Of a stretch of DNA of 64,000 bases, positions 1 through 11,892 are shown piece by piece (the first letter of the stretch is position 1; every line of letters starts with the position of its first letter). The notes beneath the pieces were generated by a model that worked only from the letters and a program-made list of their open reading frames with translations, was not told where the DNA came from and did no database searches. The stretch spans positions 1,612,001-1,676,000 of the forward strand of contig JBHGNT010000014.1 in NCBI GenBank assembly GCA_043228905.1, read 5' to 3'. A program made the translations under genes and the position numbers. This stretch comes from Azolla caroliniana (Eukaryota; Polypodiophyta).

Positions 1-960
1 ATTGGGCATCCCCGATGAGGCGCTCATTGCCTTTTGGAAGGGTCTTTGGCGTCTCCACATGCCTGAAAAGATTAAGCTCTTTTGGTGGCAGATCGGTCAT
101 AATGTGGTGCCCGTTGGCGAATGGTTAGATAAACGTGGCGGTCCGTTAGGCTGCCCACTGTGCTCTCTACCTATTGAGTCTCTGAGACATTGTTTGTGGG
201 ATTGCCCTCAAGCTCAAAAGGTATGGGATAGAGTGACTCGCCTCCTTGTGGCATGTGAAGTTGAAGGAACAGCCTCGTGGAGCGCTGCGGCATGGATTGA
301 TCACTCGGTCGAAGGGTGGACGGACGCCGTCAATGCGGATAGTTGGTGCTATGTATGCACGAGAGGCAAAATCGTCAAGATCCGTTTTGAAAGAGGCTTG
401 CAGCCCGCATCCCCTAAGTTTCCGGAAATCTGGATGTTGATCGCAGGTTTCACCTTGTGGTATATATGGAAAGCGCGTTGCCTCAAGGTCTTCCAAGGTA
501 CGGTACGACCCCCGGAGGAAGTGATCATGGACATATGGTTCGCGCTTATCAGCTGCCTACGAGGGCAACTGGAAGAGGTTTGCAGCCATTCCAACGACGT
601 GACCACTGCCCGTTTGCGCTTTTGGCAGAAATGGCGGAACACACCTATGGTGATGCAAGGCGGGAGTGGCCCGAGGTGGAACTACCAGCCCCCACGTTGG
701 TTGTTTCCTATTCACCTGCCACCCTCTCTTCGGTGTAGGCCCCAAGAGCCGACTCGTACGAGGCAACATTGAAGGGCATCGCCTTGGATATAGGTAGCTT
801 CTTACATTAAGTTAGGCCGCAAGGCAATGTAAGTGGCTCATCTTCTTTGGCTTGATCGGAGGAAGTCTCCCCGATGTGTGTATAAATCTCCTTATAGACT
901 CTATGTAATAATCCTTCCTAACTAATGGGAAAGTAGCTTTACTTTGAAAAAAAAAAAAAA
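1..960 (+). mobile_element. LINE 3' end with poly(A) tail
   Basis: The element comprises the coding fragment above, a short 3' UTR (773-946) and an A14 run at 947-960. The left part lies outside the window, so truncation and target duplication cannot be judged. Confidence 0.75.
2..772 (+). pseudogene. LINE ORF2 C-terminal fragment (zf-RVT domain), open at window edge
   Basis: This is an open frame of about 256 codons that enters from the left edge. It resembles the zinc-binding region found downstream of reverse transcriptase in plant non-LTR retrotransposons (zf-RVT). The sequence shows a tryptophan-rich FWWQIGHN motif, then a CPLC pair, then a spaced H and C in the RHCLWDC block, as expected for that domain. 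The frame has no internal stop in the visible part. It is followed by about 170 bases of 3' UTR and a 14-A tail, so this is the genuine 3' end of a LINE insertion. The first codon at position 2 is TTG and is not a real start; the ORF must continue upstream of the window. The reverse transcriptase itself is not visible. Confidence 0.8.
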
Positions 961-963
961 CAT

Positions 964-1084
964 GAGGTACTAAATAAACAACAATTGTATGTACCTCCCA
1001 CAATCTCACATTTGATAAAGAGAATATCTCTATGTAGATTGGAAAAAATCACACTTAATTTTTTTTACTTATTAGTATGTTTGC
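964..1084. repeat. 121-bp direct repeat, copy 1
   Basis: By direct reading this block is identical, base for base, to 1279-1399, including an 8-T run. It starts four bases after the LINE poly(A) tail. The two copies are separated by 194 bases of unrelated AT-rich sequence. No coding potential is seen. Confidence 0.85.
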
Positions 1085-1278
1085 CCAAACATTTACACTC
1101 ACATATCAATAATCATAGCACCACACAACATAGTCCATAGGTTGAATCAATTGAAACATATTTTGATTCTAGCACCTTATTCACTTTGAAGGGCCTTTGA
1201 ATGCGAGGTCATGTTTAGAGATATCCCCTAACCATTTACAACCCATCCTTAGACTTGGAAATAACTATATTATAACAC

Positions 1279-1399
1279 GAGGTACTAAATAAACAACAAT
1301 TGTATGTACCTCCCACAATCTCACATTTGATAAAGAGAATATCTCTATGTAGATTGGAAAAAATCACACTTAATTTTTTTTACTTATTAGTATGTTTGC
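1279..1399. repeat. 121-bp direct repeat, copy 2
   Basis: This is the second copy of the block at 964-1084, offset 315 bases, with no mismatch found. The sequence diverges immediately on both sides of each copy. Confidence 0.85.
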
Positions 1400-3017
1400 A
1401 AGAACAAGATTTGATCCCATGACTACTTGTCCCTTTGCATTAGGACAAGTTTATACTTAAGTTTTGGCCTTTTAAGCGTGTTTGGATATTCCCAAATCTT
1501 CCAATATTAACCAATAAGAAAAAGACTTTTTGTTGATAGTTTCGAGTATAAGGTTTTGGTGACACCTAATCAAACCTTTTAACCACCCCCATGTAGTAGT
1601 ATGTCCATGTTATGTCATTTTTCGTACACAGCTGAAATTTGAGCCGAGAATTCTTAGAACGAATCACAGGCTCATCCCTTGTACATTCCTCATTGGGTGA
1701 AATAATGCACTCATCATCAACATTATCGTTGCAAAAATGGATGCTATGTACACATTGCTAGTTTTGGCATTGTTGAAAATAATAAAAAACAATCATATTT
1801 TGAGAAATCTCAATTCATTTTCTTATGAGTGAAGTTGAAAATACCCTATAGAAATACAAACTTGTATATTCTCATTACTTTTACCGACAAAAAATATTTA
1901 TAAGTTTTCACAATATAGGTTATGACAAAAAATCAAACATATCCCATCTGGTGATATGCAAGAATGGGTTAATTTTCATAATTCCTCCACTCCGATATAT
2001 TTCTGGAATTATGGGGGAGCTTATTGGCGGTTGTGCGGGGGGGATATGACAATATGCCAGGCTCTTCGGAGGTTGTTCTGAAGAAAAGGAAAAAATTATT
2101 GCAATTATGGAGGAAGTTGCCTCTGTTCACAGTCTCCTCTCAAGGACCGTTATGGAAATATCATCACCCATGGTCCTTGCCCTGACCATTTCTTTTGTAT
2201 ATATAATACTCTTTGATTTTACATTTTTGTAGCCCTCCAACGCTTTTCTTAATACTAATGAAGGAAATCTTTATGAAAAAGAAAAGAAAAGAAAAGAAAA
2301 GAAAGAATGGGTTAATTTTCTATGTATATTCAAAAGAAAGGGAGCTTAATCAAAATTTGATTATATTTCTTCATCTTCTTTTGTATATGGCAACAACCTT
2401 GACTGTAAGTGGCATCAACTCTTGTAAATATACGTCCTTCTAAGTTAATGCGTTACCTTTAGTTTACGAGATAAACATATTTAGATATATACACATGGTG
2501 GTGCAACAATGTAAAGCTTGTGCTTTCCAACCTTGAGATTTGAGGCTTCAAGCGTACAATGTAAAGCATGTGCTTTGCAAGTTGCAACCTTGCGATATGA
2601 GGTTTGTGCATCATGGTGTGATCGAAAAGATTAGCATTACAAATTCACTTCCTGCAACGAAATAGATTATTAACATTCACAAGAAACTAAATATGATCTA
2701 TGGAAAGGAGCAAAGTCCATGTCAAAGATCAAACTTGGGTTCTCTCAATTCAATTAATTGGTTAGAGAAGTATCTAAAAGCTTGGCTTGCCTAGGTATAT
2801 CTATATGTTTATTTACACACACTCACACACACACAGTATGCAAAAGCGCGTGTGCATAAAGTACATAGAAAAAGCTTTGGATTCATTTGGACAAGTCATA
2901 TTTTGTAAAACTTGGAACCAATGCTAACAAGAATCTTGAGGTTTGGTTGACTAACAACATGAAAAGTAAGCCATTAGTTCATATAATGTTGAAATCCACC
3001 TCAACAAGACATTGCAT
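1400..3017. other. AT-rich non-coding DNA with a possible LINE tail
   Basis: No gene is recognised. Around 2000-2310 there is a stretch ending in a UTR-like sequence and an (AAAAG)n run near 2277-2307. It resembles the extreme 3' end of another, badly truncated plant LINE, but no domain can be read from it. The remainder is AT-rich with nothing recognisable. Confidence 0.4.
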
Positions 3018-3225
3018 ACGGAGCCAACCAAATATTACATTTTTGAGACATGCATGCTACAAAATATTTCTTGTCACATTGAAAAACAAAACACATTGTT
3101 TTCTAACCACTTGCAAGTTCGTACGGAGCCAACCAAATATTACATTTTTGAGACATGCATGCTACAAAATATTTCTTGTCACATTGAAAAACAAAACACT
3201 GTTTTCTAACCACTTGCAAGTTCGT
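3018..3225. repeat. Tandem duplication, two copies of about 105 bp
   Basis: Copy 1 (3018-3122) and copy 2 (3123-3225) are nearly identical. Copy 2 lacks two bases in an ACATTG context. The duplication is directly tandem. Open frames that cross it are short and have no recognisable product. Confidence 0.85.
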
Positions 3226-3842
3226 GCCATGGTCATATTTGTCTTCCTTATTTGCAAACTCAGAAGAGCTCTTTGTTCTTTAATTGTTTTAAGTGCTTTG
3301 AGCGAAACGAGTTAACGAATCACACAAATTATTTTGGTTACGCATAATTCCTATAATTCAATCGTCACAAAGAACGAGACACGAGTGAAAATTAGAAATG
3401 TGTGAAACCCGATAAATATACAAAATACAATGTCTTATGAAATAAAAAAACATAATTTTTTTTGTGTGGAAAGATACCAATAATCTTGAATGTGCAACAA
3501 ATAGAGGCGACAACATTGTTTCTATATGTGGATGGACCATGCTTTATTAACTTGTCACCCGAAAAGGTATATCTTAACGAGGACATGCTATTATTTTTCT
3601 ATGAGAGACCTGTTTGATGTGTTGATTCATGGTATAGGTGTCCTAATAGACCCACTTCAAATACTCTATTGTTCGCACGTGCTTGTGTATCGTATTTGAT
3701 CCCTCGACATACACCACTTTCCTCAATCCCCCCAAAGTGCACCACTTTTCTATGCCCCCGACGTGCATCAATTTTGTTTAAAGAAAAGAAAGAAAGAAAA
3801 ATATACTAATGTCTTCTAAGAATTTATGGAAATACTAAAGCC

Positions 3843-4308
3843 TAGAATAGAGACAAGTAGGCCTAAGTAGCTTCATCTATATACTTAAGGGATACTACTA
3901 GATTATGTTTTAAGAGAACGAGCATTTTGTAGATGTTGATCCTCACCAAGGCATAGCTCAATGGACCCAGTTTTCTAAGACTTGAATTCATTTTTGTGCA
4001 AAATTTAGTTTTCCTCATCTTTACCTCGTCGACCCAAGGTTTTAGATGAAGTCAAAACTAATCCACCAAGGTTGGATCATAGTCTTCAATGTTCTCATGT
4101 CGTTAGACATAACCACGTGCAAGTTACATGTTTTTAGAATAGAGACAAGTAGGCCTAAGTAACCACATCTATATACTTTAATGGATAATAATTTGGATTA
4201 TGCTTTACGAGGACGAGCATTTTGTAGATTTTGATCCTCACCATGGCATAGCTCAATGGACCTAGTTTTCTAAGACTTCAATTCATTTTTGTACTTTGTG
4301 CAAAATTG
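3843..4308. repeat. Diverged direct repeat, two copies of about 165 bp
   Basis: The segment at about 3843-4005 reappears at about 4138-4308. Shared blocks include AGAATAGAGACAAGTAGGCC near the start and a CATAGCTCAATGGACC block, with scattered substitutions and small indels between. About 130 bases lie between the copies. It is an older duplication than the ones at 964 and 3018. Confidence 0.7.
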
Positions 4309-5644
4309 CAATATGGTTATGCGAAAGTACGAAAAGTTCAGCTACAAATGCCCAATGATCAAGATCGTCACAATCCATTTGCATTACAATAACTTCTGGA
4401 TTTGGGGATTGTGGACTATGTATATGGATACAAAGAAAACCAAGAAATGTTCAATCAACAAAGTCTTAATGAGTTCATGTTCATTTTGTACTCATTTTAC
4501 ATCATAACAAGATTGTGTAAGGTTACTTGACATTCTACTTGATCATATTCAAATATTTGTTTCGTACTTTAAATATTATATTATTGTTGTCCGCAAGTCA
4601 TCTTCTTGGTTTTCACATCACATTAGGATGTAGAGATTATTGCTTTTATAAAAACAATCTTACCCAATTTTTGAACTTTCAACTCAAATTACTGAAAATC
4701 ACATAGGGAAATGTACACCATTCATTACCTATGAAAATATAAAGTGGCTGAAGAAAAGGTAACTGTGTGAGTTTTTTTTTGCTTGGGAAGGTGACCACAG
4801 TTACGAAGCTTAACAAATGCATGTGATGACATTTTAACCGTTGGAAACATGTACATTTGATAGACCCGAGGGGAAAGAGTGAAGAGATTGTAAGAGTAAG
4901 ACAGAGAGGCATGATGTGACTTTGAAACTTTACTAACATTTTACAAAACATATAATGTACCAAACTTTTAGGAACCTTGTACAAATGAATATGTTGAGCG
5001 AGAGAGAGAGAGCATGACCCCCCCCCCCCCCAAAAAAAGAAGAAGAAGAAGAAGTTAACGTTTCCTTCTTTTTTCTTCTTTATGGATTTTGAATTTTGAT
5101 TCTTCATCACGTTATTCTCGACTTTCAAATTTTGCATATAAATTGTGCATGGTGCAAGTTGCTCGTTTCGTCCTATTAGGTTATTCTCTCTTATTCTCTT
5201 TGGGAGGATATTTGATCTTTGGGGACGGTAATGAATATCTATCTATTTTCAATTTTCACAGAGCTATACAACCTTAATCCATGACATTGAGTTTGGCTAC
5301 TCGTGCGTCTCCCCCTTCTTGACTTCATCCGGTAAGAGTTGAGAAAAACCTTTTTTTTCTATCTTCCCGTATTAATTTCTTTGAGAAAGCTTATTATTGT
5401 GCATTGACACATACTTTAGAGTAACTTGTGTGTGAGTTTTCTCTCAAGATCAATTTCATTATTTTTAGTAACTTTTGTGTGTGCGTGCCTAAAACTTAAT
5501 GAAAGCTTACGATTATAATGCACTAGAGACTTGTCTTTGATATTGTCATCTCTTAAGACTTTTTGTAAAAGTATATATTGATTGATCACAATACCATTAA
5601 ATCTTTAATGATATGTCATATACCGGAAATACACTAGCCCTAGC
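4309..5644. other. AT-rich non-coding DNA with a poly-C/poly-A/GAA tract
   Basis: No gene is recognised. A low-complexity tract at about 5018-5055 consists of a C run, an A run and (GAA)n. The surrounding short open frames have no recognisable domain. Confidence 0.5.
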
Positions 5645-6560
5645 ATTTCAAACTGTCATTCATTATATTTAGGCTATTAGCTATAGTTGTGCTTACACAA
5701 TGCAAGTCACCTATGAACTAATGTCTATCTATACTTGCATGGTGCATCATTCGGTTTGGTTGATTTTATACCACATTGGATCATCCACAAATGATAGGCC
5801 AATAAAGCTTAACTTTGATACCATGAGTTTGTTGGCTACATATAGTTGCCATTTCAAATTCTCTTTGCCTATATCTAAACTATTATTTGTATGTTTCACA
5901 CCATATAGGTCACCAATTAATCGATGGTCACCTATACTTGCACTAGTCAATTTGCATGCCTACAAATTACAATGGTCATCTCTAGGCAAATAAACCTAGC
6001 TTTACGATCATATTTTCCTTGACTATATATAGGAGATTAGCGATGATGGAGTGTGAACTTAAGATTATGAAGCAAATAAGTTTATTTTGTGCGTTGATGT
6101 GTCATCTTGTACTACTATTGGTAGAAGTAGATTTAGATTGATCACCCAATCATTAGACCTTTAATGGCATGTCGTATGTAGTCATATGATAACCTTAGAA
6201 TTTCAAATTCCCCGTGGATATATTTACGCTATTACCGGTACTTGTGTTCACACAATATATGCCACTTGTGTTTATTTGCTCTGTTAGTGTTTAGTTGACT
6301 TCATGACAATGGTGATCCTTGAACAATAGGACAATAAACATAACTTAGCCTAGGAACCTTAGCATTTCAAATTCCCATTGGTTATATCTAGGCGATTCTT
6401 TATAGTCGTTCTCACACAATATAGGTCACTTGTGAAACAACTACCTATACTTGCCCTATCAAGTTTAATTGTCTTCACATTGCAAAAACCAATCCTTGAA
6501 TGATAGGCCAGTAGACCTAGCTTTACTAATATACTTTCCATGAATTTATGTAGAAGACTA
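5645..6560. repeat. Degenerate tandem array, units of about 160-210 bp
   Basis: At least four decayed units begin near 5645, 5850, 6195 and 6363. Each opens with CATTTCAAA or a close variant, then an AGGC/ACGC-type ATT segment, then a CACACAATATAGGTCAC-like block, and near its end a GATAGGCCAATAAA-like block. A fifth partial unit may follow to about 6720. The array ends just upstream of the host gene. It has no coding content. Confidence 0.6.
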
Positions 6561-6817
6561 GCTATAATGGGTTCAAACTCCTTAAATCTAGCCCAATAAA
6601 CCCATGTTTACGACCCTAGTTTCTTTAGCTTTACTAGGTAAATTAGCAATAGTAGTGTTCATACTACAAGGGACATGCTTGAACTATATTCAGGTAAACT
6701 CATCCTAGTCATCTATCATACATACCACCATTGTAACACACATTTTCCAAGTGTTAATACATTTGAGTAATGTTCATTGATTGTTTCCTGATCAGGGGGC
6801 AATATAAGTTTTTGGAA

Positions 6818-8341
6818 ATGGGTTGTGCATCCTCGAAGAGTTTTGAAAAACAAAGGCTTATGGATAGATGGACCTCTTCTCCAAAGTCTGACACTAGTGG
6901 TGACTACAAGTGTGAGCACTATCAACACCAATTTTTTTCTCTAACTAGCAACTCATATGGGTTTCTTAATATAATATCACCCAAAGGGCCAAAACCAAGG
7001 CAAAGTCAACTTTGTGTAGGTTCATTATATGAGATGTATGAGAAATTCAAGACATTGGAAACAACTGGAAATGTTCCCTCCAATGAAGTAAACAATATGA
7101 CATCTCATTATGACATCGCACATTGCACTAAAACGTGTGTCGGTAGCACTAGCAATGTGAAAGGATGGAGGATTAACACTAATAACTATAGCTCAGAGAC
7201 AATCAATGTCAGAGAGATGATGGTTGGCCTTGAGGAAGCACCATCACAACAAAATAACGATCCTCATAAACTTAATTTCAAATACCCCACAACCAAGAAG
7301 TGTGTTGAAAATGATGATTTTGGGAATGAAAACTCTATACCTCAACATAGAGAAGTCAATATGGCCGTATCACATAGTGAGCCAAGTTTTTTCATCAAAA
7401 GAAGTCCCTTGAGGAGCTTGCCCCTATCTCCATTCTCCCAAGAAATGAGAAATGATAAGAATGCAAGTTACAAAGTCACATATGAGCCCAAAAGTGGATC
7501 AAAGTTACCAATGAAATTGGCAAATGATGATGAAAATGGGAAAGTGAACATAAACCCACCTCAAATAAACAAGAAGTATGTTACCCCACTTTTCATCCCA
7601 TCAAGTTCTATGGCAAGGAGGGATGTATTCATGGGTAGAGGAAATATTACATCACATGGACCAATTAGTCCCTTATTTGATCCCGAACTTGTTGCATCAT
7701 ATGAGAAAAAACTTGAAGAACTCTCTGAAGAAAATTGGAACAAATCAAATGGATTTGAATACCACCCAACAACCACCTCCATCACATTTGGTAAGAAATT
7801 TAGCGCCTTAGGATTTGATCCTCATTTTCCATTAAATCAAACCTTATACAACCCATTTGAATGTTTTCCAAAGAAATGTCCTCCTTGTGGTGAAGGTGGC
7901 TTAGTAATCTACACTACAACTCTTCGAGGGATTAGAAAAACTTTCGAAGATTGTAATATCGTTAGAGCTATATTCCAAAGTTTTGGATTGAGAATTGATG
8001 AGAGGGATGTGTCAATGCATCTTGAGTTCTTGAATGAGTTGAGAGAGCTCATGGGAAGAATGGTTTCAGTACCTCGAGTTTTCATAACAGGGAGATATAT
8101 TGGAGGTATAGAAGATGTGTCAAAACTTCATGAAAATGGAAAACTTAGTGAGCTCATTATTGGTCTCCCAAAGATGGCGAGTAAGGAAAAATGTGGTGGT
8201 TGTGATGGAATTCGGTTTGTACCATGTATAGATTGTAGAGGAAGTTGCAAGGTCCGAGATGAGGGAAACAATGCACTAAGATGTCCAAATTGCAATGAGA
8301 ATGGGTTGATTCAGTGCCCTATATGCTCTAACATTGCTTAG
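6818..8341 (+). CDS. Glutaredoxin-like protein, plant class with C-terminal CxxC cluster
   Basis: This is an intact single-exon gene of 507 codons. I chose the ATG at 6818 rather than the in-frame ATG at 6770 because it gives the N-terminus MGCASSK. That is a classic N-myristoylation context and is shared by plant members of this family. Residues 1 to about 355 are low-complexity and S/N/K/E-rich. Residues about 360-458 form a glutaredoxin-like fold: a LVIYTTTLRG strand, the KTFEDC helix, a VPRVFI cis-proline strand near residue 416 and a GRYIGG motif near 425. The usual CPYC/CGFC active site is absent and replaced by TTLRGIRKTFEDC, as is typical of this family. Four CxxC pairs follow, at about residues 459, 470, 489 and 500, and probably bind metal. 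The function of the family is poorly defined; membrane attachment by myristate is inferred. This is the only clear host gene in the window. Confidence 0.9.
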   Translation: MGCASSKSFEKQRLMDRWTSSPKSDTSGDYKCEHYQHQFFSLTSNSYGFLNIISPKGPKPRQSQLCVGSLYEMYEKFKTLETTGNVPSNEVNNMTSHYDIAHCTKTCVGSTSNVKGWRINTNNYSSETINVREMMVGLEEAPSQQNNDPHKLNFKYPTTKKCVENDDFGNENSIPQHREVNMAVSHSEPSFFIKRSPLRSLPLSPFSQEMRNDKNASYKVTYEPKSGSKLPMKLANDDENGKVNINPPQINKKYVTPLFIPSSSMARRDVFMGRGNITSHGPISPLFDPELVASYEKKLEELSEENWNKSNGFEYHPTTTSITFGKKFSALGFDPHFPLNQTLYNPFECFPKKCPPCGEGGLVIYTTTLRGIRKTFEDCNIVRAIFQSFGLRIDERDVSMHLEFLNELRELMGRMVSVPRVFITGRYIGGIEDVSKLHENGKLSELIIGLPKMASKEKCGGCDGIRFVPCIDCRGSCKVRDEGNNALRCPNCNENGLIQCPICSNIA

Positions 8342-11031
8342 CCCTACATGAGTATATTACGTACTATGCTTAGCACAAGTGTTCTCCATGTAACCTTGAT
8401 ATATTGATTACGGGTGCATCTCTTCTTTTGGTATTGAATCCAAACCTAGTTAGGAAAGAGTATACAAACTCTTACTTTTTAGTTGGAACTTTAATTTGTT
8501 ATGTAGACATCAAATTCTATATTCATTCATTTTTCTCATTTGTACATATTGAATTGCTCTTAAATAGAATTTGGGAAAGTGTACTTTTATTATTGTATTT
8601 GCTCTTGACTAAAGACCAACTTTGGAATCATGATGGGTAAAGAGTAGGAAAAAAAATACAAAATGTGGGGAGTATTGGATGGTAAGTTCCTAGGATAAGT
8701 AAACACTGGCACACTTTCAAGTATGTTGTTACTTGCATAACCCAATATTGATTGATAAAATTGTGTAATATGGTACAATCCTCCAAAGCAGCAAAAGGAC
8801 AAACACTCTATATTGTCCTATACGAAGGCATACTTTTATACAGTAAAGAAGGTTCAAGAACTAACTACGTTTTATCTTGCACATGAGTTGATAACTTTAT
8901 GGACAATATCCCACACCCACGTCAAATACTAGTTGTATTTATTTCGGCATTCCACATTAGACAATAAATGGCCAAGAATGTTGTATCTTAGTACAATGTA
9001 TTTTTCCAATATATATTAATCCTTGACCACTATGTTTGAGGTGATTAGGTAACCTATTTTGTGAATCATATGCTCAGATAGAGATATAGACAAGCTACCA
9101 TTATATTCATGTCAATGCGCTGTCTAAAATCGTCATGCTCTTTTACATCTTGATTCAACTCAAGTTTAAAGAAAATTATTGCTCATATCAATGAGTTACA
9201 ATTTTCAAAATAGAGACATGTCTAATTTTATAGAGATAAAGAGAGCAGAATGATTTAGAAGGGGAATGGTGCTGCATATGAATTGAGGGTGACATCTAGA
9301 GAGAGAAATAGAGGAATCGTGTTGAGGTGAGCCTTTTACAAAGGTTTGTCACTTCTAAAAGTTCTTTTTCTTCTCTACATCACCTCCACATGACTCATTG
9401 ATGACCCATTCATGATAGTACATTTTAGTGCCCATGTATGATCCAATATTTCAATCGCTTAATCTTAGTGGATCACAATACTATGGCTACTCTACTAGTT
9501 ACAATATCCAAATAAATATTGAACTCATGTGCAATGGATCCATGTTCCCAATTGTTTTGAATTTCCATAGGTACACATAAAGGGAACACTTCCACAACCT
9601 CGAGGGAGACTCTTGATACATACACTCATGGATGAATAAGAACCCCTATTACAATTGAGCCAATAATCACGGAGCTAGAGAGAATCACATCTAGCATGGA
9701 TTCTGATTTAGAGGCATTCAATCATAATCAAACACATGGTAGCTCTGTTGTCGAGATGTGGTGTGAAAAAGGAGCTACCATGTGTCTGATAATCAGACAC
9801 TCACACTCACATAAATATATGTATATATATATATATATACATACATACATAGTTCCTAATATTTGCATACATCCAATCAGGTAGACATATATGTTTTTTC
9901 CTTTTTTTTTACGAATGAGTTATAGACTTACAACGGTCTACTAAGAAACTCAAAAGGGGCGAATAGGGGGGGAGGCCTCCACCTACGGCTCTGTATCCTC
10001 GCACGCACCATCAACCTCACACCCTCATCCTCATCCTCAGGGTGCGCGACCTCCACTCGCGACCCTCCATCTTGCACTTGCGTTCACTCTCTCGAGTCAC
10101 CCTCATCTTCACGATCTCACTCTCACGATTCACCTTCACAATTTAGAAAAATAAAAATAAAAATAAATATAGACGAATGGATTTAAAGGCTACTTGGAGC
10201 CATTTCACGTATGAGTATGATATGAATATTCACGAATGAGTATGGCACGAATAGGAAGTATGGCTAGAACTATGTATATATATAATAGGTGCAAAGTTCA
10301 CATCTTTGTACATGACGGGAATTAAGAACATTTATTCCCTTTTTCTTTTTCTAAGGAAAATATTTGCATCTAATTCTAAGTTTAGGCGCCTCTTTTTCTA
10401 TAAAAGGAAGAGAAGAGGGCTTATTTCCCATTTTTGGTTTGAGGTATACCATTAGGTGTCACTTCTTTTGGTTTTTAGGAATTCACCATTAGGAGGTTGC
10501 CCATTTTGTGGTTGAGGTGTACCATTAGCTTTCTTTTCCATTTAAACTTGGTTGACTCCCCAACTTTCTTTTTCATTTAAACTTAATCGTTTTCTTCTAA
10601 TCGTTCATTGTATTGCTTCTCGTTGCCACCCTTGTACCTATTCACTATGTACATTTGTATACCCTATTTTATGAAGAGATTTTTTTTTTGTAGTCTAGCA
10701 TTTTCAGCCTAAAAAGTGGCCCTTTTTTTCGGCCTAACATTGTGCAAACCCTTCATAATCTCGTGTTCCTCATGCTAATCGTGTATTTAGATCCTAATCT
10801 CGCATATTAATCGTTGTTCGACTTGTCACTTCCTTAAAATCCTACAAGCCTTTGAGTTTGAGGAGCCATTGACTCTAGAGAGCATTCGATTCTAGAGAGG
10901 TTTCAAGTCTGAAAAGATTTTGACTCCCAAGAGCTTTGTAGTCACCTAACGTCCACACCCTCCTAGTCCTTGTGTCCTCCCTAGTCTAAGACCCCCATTG
11001 CCCCGCTAGAGTAGCACACACACATGTGCGT
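8342..11031. other. Intergenic DNA, no gene recognised
   Basis: This is AT-rich sequence downstream of the glutaredoxin-like gene. It contains a short (TA)n run near 9820-9840, a C/A/T-rich ACCCTCATCCTC stretch near 10010-10140 and an A/T-rich run near 10145-10170. No domain or RNA gene was found. Confidence 0.5.
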
Positions 11032-11877
11032 TGTCGTGCCTTTTGGCTCTAGATCGTCGCGTGAGTCGAGTGGGAACCACTGAGGTTTTGGACTAGGAGA
11101 AAGAAGAATATGAGAAAAGGCTAGTAATGAATAGGTAGAAAGAGAGGTAAGTTATCAATCTCATGAATCCCATGAGTTTAGTGTACTTAATCAATATTTA
11201 GATAGTAAGAGACAATTTAGATGACAAATTCGTGAATCCCACGAATGTATTATATTGGTCCTCCTTACAAAATAATCAACAACCAAAAACATCTTTCTCT
11301 CTTCCTTATATAGTGATGGAAGAGGCTAAGCATAGCATCATGATTTCCCTAAAGTGTTCATGCAGGCTAAGTGTGCATGAGTTGCCTCCTCTCAACCATG
11401 CTTTCCATTTCCTAAATATAGTGTTCATGCACGCTAAGCATGCATGAGTAACTTTTCTTTTGTTTGCTTGTTTCTTCTAGATAAAGTTTTCACCCACTCT
11501 AAAAGTGCATGATCTGCCTTCTTGTAAAAGTAGGTGTAAATATAAGTCATATATCACTTATGATAAGTTATTACAATAGTAAAGTTTGGGTTTATTTACA
11601 TGGAGGTACAGGTTCGAATCCTGCCCTATGCATGTAATAATCTTTTCTTCCATTTACAAATTTGTCTCTTTATCCGGTGAGAGACTCTCACCGGCCTTCT
11701 TTATCTGGCTCTTGCCGATTCTACTTGATCCGGTTCTTACCAAGTCTCCTTACCGGGTCCTCCTTGCCGGTTCCTCCTTCATCCGGTTCTCACCGGTTCT
11801 CCTTACCGGGTCCTCCTTACCCTATCTGGAGGGACCAAAATGCAATTTTCATGTAGTGTGAAAATTACACTATGACA
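11032..11877 (-). repeat. Element 1 3' LTR
   Basis: This is an 846-bp repeat matching 17283-18113 with scattered substitutions and small indels. It contains CCGG-rich short repeats near 11680-11820 and a TTCGAATCC motif near 11614. Confidence 0.9.
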
Positions 11878-11892
11878 CTCGCCCCCTCCAAA
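11878..11892 (-). promoter_or_regulatory. Element 1 polypurine tract
   Basis: On the minus strand GGAGGGGGCGAG lies directly against the 3' LTR. It is the expected plus-strand DNA primer, and an equivalent tract is found in elements 2 and 3. Confidence 0.8.

Noticed and set aside
964-1399. The 121-bp repeats as LTRs of a TRIM element
   Set aside because: The copies do not have consistent TG...CA ends, there is no primer site after copy 1, no polypurine tract before copy 2, and no target duplication.
3018-3315. Small protein gene over the tandem duplication (142 codons)
   Set aside because: The frame is created by the duplication, has no domain, and its composition matches the surrounding AT-rich non-coding DNA.
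5018-5055. C/A/GAA tract as a CRISPR-like or regulatory repeat
   Set aside because: It is simple sequence with no spacer structure; no CRISPR array occurs in the window.
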